A DNA stretch of 64,000 nt from NCBI GenBank assembly GCA_024235795.1, contig JACKLR010000003.1:496001-560000 (forward strand). Reading direction: 5' to 3'. Positions within the stretch are counted from its first letter, which is position 1, and each line of letters starts with the position of its first letter. Shown here one piece after another: positions 1 to 6,844 of this stretch. The notes under the pieces are model-generated. The model had not been told where the DNA came from and did no database searches. It saw only the letters and a program-made list of their open reading frames with translations. A program made the translations under genes and the position numbers. This stretch comes from Burkholderiales bacterium (lineage in GTDB: Bacteria; Pseudomonadota; Gammaproteobacteria; Burkholderiales; Nitrosomonadaceae).

Positions 1-493
1 TCATGATATTACCAAACAGGCGTACAGCCAAAGCGATTGTTCTTGTTACTTCACTGATCAAATGAAATGGCAGTAATAGCGGCGTGGGGCTCAGGTAATG
101 CTTAAAGTAACGCATGCCGCTTTGGCGAATACCAAACCAGTGTACGGACAAAAAAACCAGAATGGCCAGACCTGCGGTCACTGACAGATTTCCCGTCGGC
201 GAATGCAATTGTGGGATCAGGCCGGTCAGATTGGCAATTACAATATAAATCCAGAGTGTGGCGATAAAAGGCAAGAGTTGTCGCGCCTGTCCGGGCAACA
301 CTGCCGCTATGCCGGCTTCCATGGTTGAGACAATGCCTTCGAGTGCTGTTTGCAGCGAACCGGGTTTCAGGGACAGGCTGCGCGTTACAAACCAGCTCAA
401 TACGCCCAACACCAGCATAATTCCCCATGTGGTAATTACAATGGCGGTGATTCCTATTGGGCCGATATAAAATACGATTGCGTTTTCTTCCAT
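1..493 (-). CDS. atpB: N-type F-ATPase subunit a, 3' part outside window
   Basis: This is the membrane subunit a of the Fo sector, which forms the ion half-channels beside the c-ring. Reading the minus strand from ATG at 493 gives 164 residues without a stop, running off the window at position 1. Visible are several hydrophobic helices and, near the truncated end, the family segment with the essential arginine (T-I-A-L-A-V-R-L-F-G-N). The ATG overlaps the atpQ stop as TAATG, so the two genes are translationally coupled. It follows atpD-atpC-atpQ in the order of the alternative N-ATPase operon; the usual atpR between atpQ and atpB is missing. Family and position are clear; ion specificity cannot be judged without subunit c. 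Confidence 0.93.
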   Translation of the reverse strand, partial: MEENAIVFYIGPIGITAIVITTWGIMLVLGVLSWFVTRSLSLKPGSLQTALEGIVSTMEAGIAAVLPGQARQLLPFIATLWIYIVIANLTGLIPQLHSPTGNLSVTAGLAILVFLSVHWFGIRQSGMRYFKHYLSPTPLLLPFHLISEVTRTIALAVRLFGNIM

Positions 494-765
494 TAGTCAT
501 GCTCCCGCACGAACAGATAGACATTGATAAAGCCTATAACGAGGCCCACAACCAGCAAACCGATAGTCCAGTGTATTGAATAGTCGTCAGTCTGGTCGTC
601 CAGCCAGTTACCCAGATATAAGCCCGCGATAACCGGTAAAACAAACAGCAGCGAAAGCGTTCCCATAAATATCGATTGCGCAAGCAGTGTAGGACGCTCC
701 GCTTCAGCTTTCCGCATGCGTTTAATTTGTTTTTCAACAGACTTGCGTAACTGCTTATCATCCAT
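493..765 (-). CDS. atpQ: AtpQ-type (ATPase gene 1/AtpZ-AtpI family) membrane protein
   Basis: A small integral membrane protein of about 90 residues with a basic N-terminal helix and two transmembrane segments separated by an acidic loop (G-N-W-L-D-D-Q-T-D-D). This matches the 'ATPase gene 1' family that accompanies F-type ATPases and is linked to assembly or Mg2+/Ca2+ handling. The start at 765 is chosen because GGAG lies six bases before it; an upstream in-frame ATG at 777 lacks such a site. It lies 24 bases after atpC and overlaps atpB by one base. The exact biochemical role of this family is not established. Confidence 0.85.
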   Translation of the reverse strand: MDDKQLRKSVEKQIKRMRKAEAERPTLLAQSIFMGTLSLLFVLPVIAGLYLGNWLDDQTDDYSIHWTIGLLVVGLVIGFINVYLFVREHD

Positions 766-789
766 TACAGTCTCCATCGCAGATAACTG

Positions 790-1197
790 TTATAAGTGAA
801 TCCCGCTTCTCTGCATCTGCCACAATCGTCGAAACATTTCCTGCTCCAGATGACTCAGGCTTTCTTTGATTTCTCGCAATGACTCCTCTTCCGTCAGCAA
901 TTGCTGCATTAATCCAGTGCTGATTCGCTGATAATCGCTGTCACAAAGAAAACGGCGTGAACTGATATACAGATTGTTATTCAGAAAATAAAGGATACCG
1001 CCGGGAAATGCAAGATAATACCAGTCGCCGCTTTGTGTTTGGTAACGCGCCAGACCATAATTGAGCGCAGTCATCATACGCGCATGTCCGGCAAGAATTC
1101 CAAAACTGCCTGAAGAATCCGCACCGATAAAACTGGTTACATGTTCAACCGGAATATATTGTGTCGCACTTTGCATGTGTAATGTAAATGTTTTCAT
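790..1197 (-). CDS. atpC: N-type F-ATPase epsilon subunit
   Basis: The epsilon subunit of the F1 sector, which couples the central stalk to the c-ring and can inhibit ATP hydrolysis. The 135-residue product has the N-terminal beta-sandwich (residues about 1-85, with the G-x-F-G-I-L-A-G-H-A-R-M-M-T-A-L motif) and a C-terminal helical stretch rich in Glu and Leu. The ATG at 1197 overlaps the atpD stop as ATGA, so coupled translation is likely. A longer reading frame extends upstream but would lie inside atpD and has no homology to the family. Confidence 0.9.
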   Translation of the reverse strand: MKTFTLHMQSATQYIPVEHVTSFIGADSSGSFGILAGHARMMTALNYGLARYQTQSGDWYYLAFPGGILYFLNNNLYISSRRFLCDSDYQRISTGLMQQLLTEEESLREIKESLSHLEQEMFRRLWQMQRSGIHL

Positions 1198-2591
1198 GCC
1201 ACTGCATCCATGGTGCCACGCATATAGCAGCGTTCTTCCGGCACGGAATCGTAATCCCCCCGCAAAAATGCTTCGCAATCTGTCAATGTTTGTTCAAGTT
1301 TAACTGAAACACCCTGAATGCCACTAGAGGAACTCATGACATGAAATGGTTGTGTCAGATAACGTTGCAGTTTTCGCGCCCGCATGACAATGCGCTGATC
1401 TTTTTCCGATAAAGCTTCCATTCCCAGCATGGCAATCATATCCTCAAGCTCCTGATAACGCGCCAAATGCTCGCGCACGCGTTCCGCCACGCCATAGTGC
1501 CGATCGCCGAGGAATACGCGATCCATCATTTTGCTGGAAGATTGCAGCGGATCGACGGTTGGGTAAATGCCCTTGGCGGCCTGCGTACGCGAGAGAATTA
1601 CGGTGGTGTCGAGATGGGACAAAATTGTGCTGACAGCGGGATCAGTCATGTCATCCGCAGGGACGTAAACGGCCTCCACGGCAGTGATATTGCCGCTGCG
1701 GGTGGAAATAATGCGTTCCTGTAATTCAGCGACTTCGCTCATCAGCGTGGGTTGATAACCGACTGTTGCCGGCATGCGTCCAAGCAATCCCGAGATTTCA
1801 CTTCCGGCCTGCACAAAACGAAAAACATTGTCCATAAGCAGCAAAACTTCTTTGTGCATGGAATCCCGCAGATACTCGGCATACGTCAATGCGGACAATC
1901 CCACTCGAAACCGCACGCCCGGCGATTCATCCATTTGTCCATACAGCATTAATGTTTGCGGCATCACGCCCGCTTCACGCATTTCGTGCCAGAGCTCATG
2001 CCCTTCACGGATACGCTCGCCGACACCGGCAAAAACAGAAACCCCCTGATGAAGATGGACGATTGCATGCATGAATTCCATAATCAATACGGTTTTGCCG
2101 ACGCCTGCGCCGCCAAACAAACCTGTCTTGCCACCCTTGATAAATGGACATAACAAATCAATGACCTTGATTCCGGATTCAAGAATACCCGTTGCAGGCA
2201 CGGTTTCAGAAAGCTGGGCTGGCGGCGCTATAATGTTGCGCATTTCTGTTGTTTCAAGTGGGAGCTGGCCATCGAGCGGCGCGCCAAACATGTCCAGCAT
2301 CCGGTTGAGGCAATCCGGCGTGACCGGAATTCGTAGCGGCCCGCCGCTATCAAACATGGTTATCCCGCGTTTTAGCCCACCCGTCGAATGCAGCGCGATT
2401 GCGCGTACCCGTTTCGCGTCTAAGTGACGGTATACTTCAAACAAATAGTTCTGATGATCTGCGGTGCAGAACAATGCCTGGTGCAACGGCGGCAAGCGGT
2501 CGCAAATCACATCGATCACCGGTCCGTGAATTTCTTCAATCAAACCGATCGGGTCATTCGCAGACTCAATTGCGTGCACCATTTGTTCCAT
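1194..2591 (-). CDS. atpD: N-type F-ATPase beta subunit
   Basis: The catalytic beta subunit of an F-type ATPase, 465 residues. The P-loop G-G-A-G-V-G-K-T spans residues 160-167, the catalytic glutamate lies in G-E-R-I-R-E-G (E192), and the Walker B strand L-L-L-M-D-N-V-F-R-F ends near residue 259. The sequence departs from housekeeping beta subunits (for example the V-F-R-F-V-Q-A-G segment and an extended C-terminus), and atpD is first in the operon followed by atpC, atpQ and atpB. In housekeeping operons atpD is near the end. This order is diagnostic of N-ATPases, a horizontally spread second ATPase in some betaproteobacteria. It is divergent from the ygfZ-like gene. Confidence 0.95.
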   Translation of the reverse strand: MEQMVHAIESANDPIGLIEEIHGPVIDVICDRLPPLHQALFCTADHQNYLFEVYRHLDAKRVRAIALHSTGGLKRGITMFDSGGPLRIPVTPDCLNRMLDMFGAPLDGQLPLETTEMRNIIAPPAQLSETVPATGILESGIKVIDLLCPFIKGGKTGLFGGAGVGKTVLIMEFMHAIVHLHQGVSVFAGVGERIREGHELWHEMREAGVMPQTLMLYGQMDESPGVRFRVGLSALTYAEYLRDSMHKEVLLLMDNVFRFVQAGSEISGLLGRMPATVGYQPTLMSEVAELQERIISTRSGNITAVEAVYVPADDMTDPAVSTILSHLDTTVILSRTQAAKGIYPTVDPLQSSSKMMDRVFLGDRHYGVAERVREHLARYQELEDMIAMLGMEALSEKDQRIVMRARKLQRYLTQPFHVMSSSSGIQGVSVKLEQTLTDCEAFLRGDYDSVPEERCYMRGTMDAVA

Positions 2592-2708
2592 GAAGTGAGT
2601 TTCCTCAATAGTGGGCTGTAAAACCGGGTTATACCTTAAACGAATTGCTGCATGTAAACAAGATGCCAGGATTGCGCCGCCTGATATTTTTCTTTAAGCG
2701 GGATATCG

Positions 2709-2714
2709 TATAAT
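2709..2714 (+). promoter_or_regulatory. Predicted -10 element for the ygfZ-like gene
   Basis: A perfect TATAAT lies about 30 bases before the likely ATG of the folate-binding protein gene in the 142-base divergent gap with atpD. No convincing -35 hexamer is seen at 17 bases upstream, so this is only a plausible promoter core. Confidence 0.4.
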
Positions 2715-2742
2715 CAATGGTTATGACTAATTCTTGCTTAAT

Positions 2743-3783
2743 ATGATGCTTCAAAGCTGGCGTACTTTTTTACAAGATTCTAATGCTGTGATTGAAAACG
2801 ATCAGGTTGTTCATTTTGATGACCGCCTGGCGGAATTAAAACGCGTACAAAATGAAGCGATACTGGTTGATTTATCTCATTATGGGTTGCTGCGTTTCTC
2901 AGGGGAAGACGCGCAAACGTTTCTGCAGAACCAGTTAAGCTGCGATGTCAGAGAAGTGACCGCAAACCAGGGGAAATATGGCAGCTACTGCACACCCAAA
3001 GGACGGGTGCTGGCCAGTTTTATTCTATGGCAAAAAGATGATGCGTGGATAATGCAGTTACCGGCCAGTCTGTGTGCAGGCATGCAAAAAAAGCTGTCAA
3101 TGTTTATTTTGCGCGCCAAAGTTAACATTACTGACAGTAGCAATCAATGGGTACGCATGGGTATTGCCGGTAAAGCAGCTTGCCAACACCTGCAGGAAGC
3201 CCTGGAAATTTCACTCGAGGAATGCGCTCAATTGCGCATAATACATACTTCGGACGCCAGTATTCTTTGCCATGCGCCGGATCGGATAGAGCTTATTACC
3301 CTAGAAGCATCTGCCCAAAAACTATGGCAATTGTTAAGCAAAAGTGCTTGTCCTGCCGGAACCGGTTGCTGGAACTGGCTGGAAATAAACGAAGGCATAC
3401 CGGCTATTACGGTTGAGACCCAGGAACAGTTTTTGCCACAGATGATTAATCTGGATTTGACCGGTGGCGTTAGTTTTAAAAAAGGATGTTATCCGGGGCA
3501 GGAAATCGTTGCGCGCACCCAGCATCTCGGTCAACTCAAACGCAGAATGTATCTGGCGAATATTGAGACAAGTGATCCGGTTTCGGCTGGCGATGACGTG
3601 TTTGGCACGGATACCGAAAATCAGTCTTGCGGTAAAATTGTCAATGCTGCGGCGTCGCCGGATGGTGGATTTGATGTGCTTGCTGTCATTCAAATCAGCA
3701 GTGTTGACGCCGGAAAATTGTATCTAAAATATCCCGATGGACCCGAATTGCACATCCGCAGATTGCCATATTCATTGAAATAG
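2743..3783 (+). CDS. ygfZ: YgfZ/GcvT-type folate-binding protein
   Basis: A 346-residue member of the YgfZ/GcvT-like family, tetrahydrofolate-dependent proteins that support maturation or repair of iron-sulphur enzymes. The signature K-G-C-Y-P-G-Q-E is present near residue 248, containing the conserved cysteine. The N-terminal part holds the family pattern F-L-Q-N-Q-L-S-C-D-V and a G-x-Y-x-x-x-C-T-P-K-G-R-V block typical of the aminomethyltransferase fold. Start choice is uncertain: ATG codons at 2743 and 2746 and a TTG at 2734 are in frame and none has a strong ribosome site. It is convergent with the TonB-dependent receptor gene and stands alone. Confidence 0.9.
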   Translation: MMLQSWRTFLQDSNAVIENDQVVHFDDRLAELKRVQNEAILVDLSHYGLLRFSGEDAQTFLQNQLSCDVREVTANQGKYGSYCTPKGRVLASFILWQKDDAWIMQLPASLCAGMQKKLSMFILRAKVNITDSSNQWVRMGIAGKAACQHLQEALEISLEECAQLRIIHTSDASILCHAPDRIELITLEASAQKLWQLLSKSACPAGTGCWNWLEINEGIPAITVETQEQFLPQMINLDLTGGVSFKKGCYPGQEIVARTQHLGQLKRRMYLANIETSDPVSAGDDVFGTDTENQSCGKIVNAAASPDGGFDVLAVIQISSVDAGKLYLKYPDGPELHIRRLPYSLK

Positions 3784-3815
3784 CGAATCAGCCTTTCCGT
3801 TCTTTTATATCGGTG

Positions 3816-5840
3816 CTAAAAGGTATACATTATTCTGCCATAAACGCTGCGCGGGATTTGTGACGGGATGCCATCAGTGGAATCAAATTCCTGATGCGTT
3901 TTATTGGTAATATTTTGCCCGACAACGGCAAGTTCCAGCTTGCGTGACGGCTGCCATGCCAATCTCAAGTCAAGACGAGCTTGTGTTTGTATGTTACGCC
4001 CAGCCAAGTTGTCGGTATAATAAAAATTACTGTTCAACTCCAAATTATAAGGCAGCTGAATATTTGAACGCACCGAGAATTGGTGACGCGGATCTGAATT
4101 CTCAAGAATGAATAACCGCTCCAGGTCGGCCGTGCTGTTTTTGACATAGCGCCCGTCCAATTTGAACCAGGTATAACTTGATGCGAGTTGCCAGAAAGAG
4201 GCAACCTGCCATTTTGCCATGACTTCGGCACCATAGGTATTTGCTTTTGCCAGATTGTCTACCGTGCTGAGAAACAGCAAATGCGGCAAGGGCATGGCTT
4301 CAAAAACCGGCCCGCTTCTCTCGCTTGTCCCCAGGTCGTCATAGAGATTAAAAAACAACGCGGTGTCCACCGAAAAATGACGTGTCAACAGACTACGGTA
4401 ACCCACTTCGAATGCATTGACATTTTCAGACCGGAATTTTCGGTCGCCAAAGATACCAAATAATAGTGGCAGAGAATTCGGGGTATCGCTCGGCAAGGCC
4501 AGGAAATTAATGCGGATATCATCGTTGGAACGTGAAGGAACACGTACCGCCCGGGAAAACGCTGCCCAGACAGAGTGCTGTTCATTGATTTCGAACAATA
4601 ACCGCGCATTCGGTTGATATTCGAATCCAGTAAAGTCATTGTGCTCGATTTTAGTGCCAGCGGTAAAACGCAGTTTCTGCGTCAATTGTATTTCATCCTG
4701 TATAAATGCGTTAAATGTTTTGTAATGACGGTTTGACGGGTTGAAGGAAACCACGAAATCATTGCCCAGTTCATCGAGAACACTGCGGTAACCAATTCCC
4801 CAGACGACATCATGACTATTGAACAAACGGCGCTGGTTCTGAATTTCGAGATCTACAGTATGCACCAGGTTGGTGCTGTCCAAGGCCTCGCGCTTGAAGT
4901 AGTCATAATAGGCTTGAACACGCCATTTATTATCATCCGAAACATATTTATTCCAGAGAAAGACCAGATTTCCGGTCTGATAATTAATGGTGTCTCTGAG
5001 AACGAGCGGTGCTGGCGGTGTTAATGAAGTCGAAGTGCCCAGTTGGTCGGCCGTGCCGACAGTATACCCACCTTGCAACATCCAGTCGCTGTTGTTCGTC
5101 GAAATACCATCAATACGGAAGCCTGTATTCAGGTTGCGCCATTGATCATTGGCCGGCCCTAAATTTGATTGTTCACTTAGTTGATCGTAGTTTTCATGGT
5201 GACGGCCCTTGGCATAGAGCCGGAAGCTGGTGTTGTCATTGATTTTACCGCCGACGCGTGCAGTCAGGTTTCGTTCCAGAGAACCACCTATAAAGGCGAC
5301 AGTTGTACCCTGCGTATCGCGTGCATTTTTGGTAATAATATTGATGACACCATTGACTGCATTTGCGCCCCATAAAGTGCCACCGGGTCCGCGAACAATT
5401 TCGATACGCTCTATGTCTTCCAGCACCATATCGTGCATGTTCCAATAAACACCCGAAAATAACGGTGTGTAGATTGTTCTGCCATCGACCATGACCAGTG
5501 TTTTTTGGGCAAAGCGGTTATTAAAGCCACGAATCGTAACAGCCCACTTGTTTGCATCAATCTGGGCGACCTGTACACCCGGCACGCCGCGGAAAATGTC
5601 GGGTAACGTCGTTGCGCCTGAACGGCGTATATCGTCCTGGGAAATGACGTGAATGGCTGAAGCCGACTTTAAAACAGATTGTGGTTTTTTACTCGTCGAA
5701 ATAACTTTGACATTCAGCAGTTCCTCAAGGTCAATCGCGTAGATATCCTCACGCTTGTTTTGCGCTACCGTCGATTTTGATAGCAGTAACGACAAGAAAA
5801 AGAAGAAAAAAACGAATGTACAACACCGGTGTTGCGTCAT
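3816..5840 (-). CDS. TonB-dependent outer-membrane receptor
   Basis: An outer-membrane gated beta-barrel receptor of 674 residues. A signal peptide with a run of five Phe residues (about 10-16) precedes the mature N-terminus. Residues about 40-170 form the plug domain (I-D-L-E-E-L-L-N-V-K-V, D-I-F-R-G-V-P-G-V, I-V-R-G-P-G-G-T-L-W-G-A-N-A-V-N-G-V-I-N), and the remainder is barrel with many alternating aromatic strands, ending in a terminal Phe (I-M-Y-T-F). The ligand is unknown; siderophore, cobalamin or carbohydrate are all possible. It is divergent from a YfiR-like gene and a hybrid histidine kinase. This combination recurs in proteobacteria, so the receptor probably belongs to that signalling locus. 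Confidence 0.93.
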   Translation of the reverse strand: MTQHRCCTFVFFFFFLSLLLSKSTVAQNKREDIYAIDLEELLNVKVISTSKKPQSVLKSASAIHVISQDDIRRSGATTLPDIFRGVPGVQVAQIDANKWAVTIRGFNNRFAQKTLVMVDGRTIYTPLFSGVYWNMHDMVLEDIERIEIVRGPGGTLWGANAVNGVINIITKNARDTQGTTVAFIGGSLERNLTARVGGKINDNTSFRLYAKGRHHENYDQLSEQSNLGPANDQWRNLNTGFRIDGISTNNSDWMLQGGYTVGTADQLGTSTSLTPPAPLVLRDTINYQTGNLVFLWNKYVSDDNKWRVQAYYDYFKREALDSTNLVHTVDLEIQNQRRLFNSHDVVWGIGYRSVLDELGNDFVVSFNPSNRHYKTFNAFIQDEIQLTQKLRFTAGTKIEHNDFTGFEYQPNARLLFEINEQHSVWAAFSRAVRVPSRSNDDIRINFLALPSDTPNSLPLLFGIFGDRKFRSENVNAFEVGYRSLLTRHFSVDTALFFNLYDDLGTSERSGPVFEAMPLPHLLFLSTVDNLAKANTYGAEVMAKWQVASFWQLASSYTWFKLDGRYVKNSTADLERLFILENSDPRHQFSVRSNIQLPYNLELNSNFYYTDNLAGRNIQTQARLDLRLAWQPSRKLELAVVGQNITNKTHQEFDSTDGIPSQIPRSVYGRIMYTF

Positions 5841-5940
5841 TACAATCGGAATATAATCATTAAAACTGTTGTTTTACTTAAATTGTCGGGAATTTACCGG
5901 GATGATAGCGTTCTAATCAAACGCAAATGATTGTAAATGA

Positions 5941-5968
5941 TATTTTTATATTAACCAATATAAAAATA
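5941..5968. repeat. Perfect 12-bp inverted repeat with AACC loop
   Basis: Arms TATTTTTATATT and AATATAAAAATA are exact reverse complements around a four-base AACC centre. All twelve pairs are A-T, so a stable RNA hairpin is unlikely. A DNA-binding site or curved DNA is more plausible. It lies about 100 bases before the receptor start. Confidence 0.8.
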
Positions 5969-6123
5969 CCGCCTGTCTGGACAGCAGTTTGGGTGTAACT
6001 TTGTTTTTTAAACCATTCTTGTTTTTGATTAGTCCAATAACAAAAAAGTCCAGCATAATATGTTAGTTCATCAATACGCCGACTGATTCACTTTTGATTT
6101 CCCTGGTTATCAAATGCTTTTGG

Positions 6124-6141
6124 CTATCATTAATATGATAG
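6124..6141. repeat. Perfect 7-bp inverted repeat, possible operator
   Basis: CTATCAT and ATGATAG flank a TAAT spacer, giving an 18-base dyad about 175 bases before the yfiR-like gene. The size and symmetry fit a dimeric regulator site; the regulator is unknown. Confidence 0.7.
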
Positions 6142-6316
6142 TATTTACCGTGTATAAAATTTAATATTAAGCGGTTTGTTGTAGCGAAATTGCAATGGGT
6201 ATTCAACATTACTGCGATTGATGGCGCACAAAACACTTAATTAATAAATTCGTTAAAAAATATGGTGTTTAGTTCAGAATAGTGGCGCATTTCTCTTTCA
6301 TCATCCATCATTAAGC

Positions 6317-6844
6317 ATGATAAAAGTGGTAAATATTTTGCGGATACTGATGATCCTGAGCATCGTCTTGCTCAGCCAGAACATAAAAGGCGAATCGCTG
6401 CCAGAATACCGTTTAAAAGCCGCTTTTGTATATAATTTTATCGCCTATACCGAGTGGCCTGTCGATCTCGGTTCAAGTGTCAATCTTTGTTTGATAGGTA
6501 ATCATCCTTTTGGTGAGGAAATTGATTCACTGGACGGGCGTCATGTGAATCAATATCATGTTGCCGTGAAAATCAAAGCACTATCCGACAGTTTGCAAGA
6601 TTGTGAAGTGGTTTTCGTCTCCAGTGATGCGATCAGATATTTACCAAAAATTCTTCAGAAACTCAACGACAATCCGGTATTGACCATTGCCGATACAGAA
6701 AGTGCAATTGACCGGGGAGTTATGCTGAACATGAAAATTGCGCATCAAAAGTTATTTTTTGAAGCAAACCAAAAGAGTGCGCGGAATGCTGGCCTGATGT
6801 TGAGCGCCAAGCTGCTCCGTCTGGCAACCAGGGTCTATCAATGA
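6317..6844 (+). CDS. YfiR-family periplasmic protein (DUF4154)
   Basis: A 175-residue exported protein. An N-terminal hydrophobic signal (about 6-24) precedes Y-R-L-K-A-A-F-V-Y-N-F-I-A-Y-T-E-W-P, the hallmark opening of the YfiR/DUF4154 family, whose best known member periplasmically represses the diguanylate cyclase YfiN. A conserved G-V-M-L-N-M segment and N-A-G-L-M-L-S-A-K-L-L-R-L-A end follow. The stop overlaps the kinase start as ATGA. In this setting it probably modulates the sensor domain of the adjacent kinase, not a cyclase; this is inference from gene coupling. Confidence 0.88.
   Translation: MIKVVNILRILMILSIVLLSQNIKGESLPEYRLKAAFVYNFIAYTEWPVDLGSSVNLCLIGNHPFGEEIDSLDGRHVNQYHVAVKIKALSDSLQDCEVVFVSSDAIRYLPKILQKLNDNPVLTIADTESAIDRGVMLNMKIAHQKLFFEANQKSARNAGLMLSAKLLRLATRVYQ

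Larger units (their letters stand above)
5841..6316. promoter_or_regulatory. Divergent regulatory gap, receptor versus yfiR-kinase
   Basis: A 476-base AT-rich gap between two divergent transcription units, containing no supportable gene. It holds two notable inverted repeats (listed separately at 5941-5968 and 6124-6141) and no clear sigma-70 promoter that I can defend. Confidence 0.6.

Noticed and set aside
102..524. 140-residue minus-strand frame
   Set aside because: It lies out of frame over atpB, whose true reading from 493 shows clear subunit-a sequence; this one is rich in Arg, His and Ser as expected of a shadow.
5926..5945. Possible Fur box upstream of the TonB receptor
   Set aside because: AATGATTGTAAATGATATT has partial similarity to the Fur consensus but too many mismatches to claim iron control.
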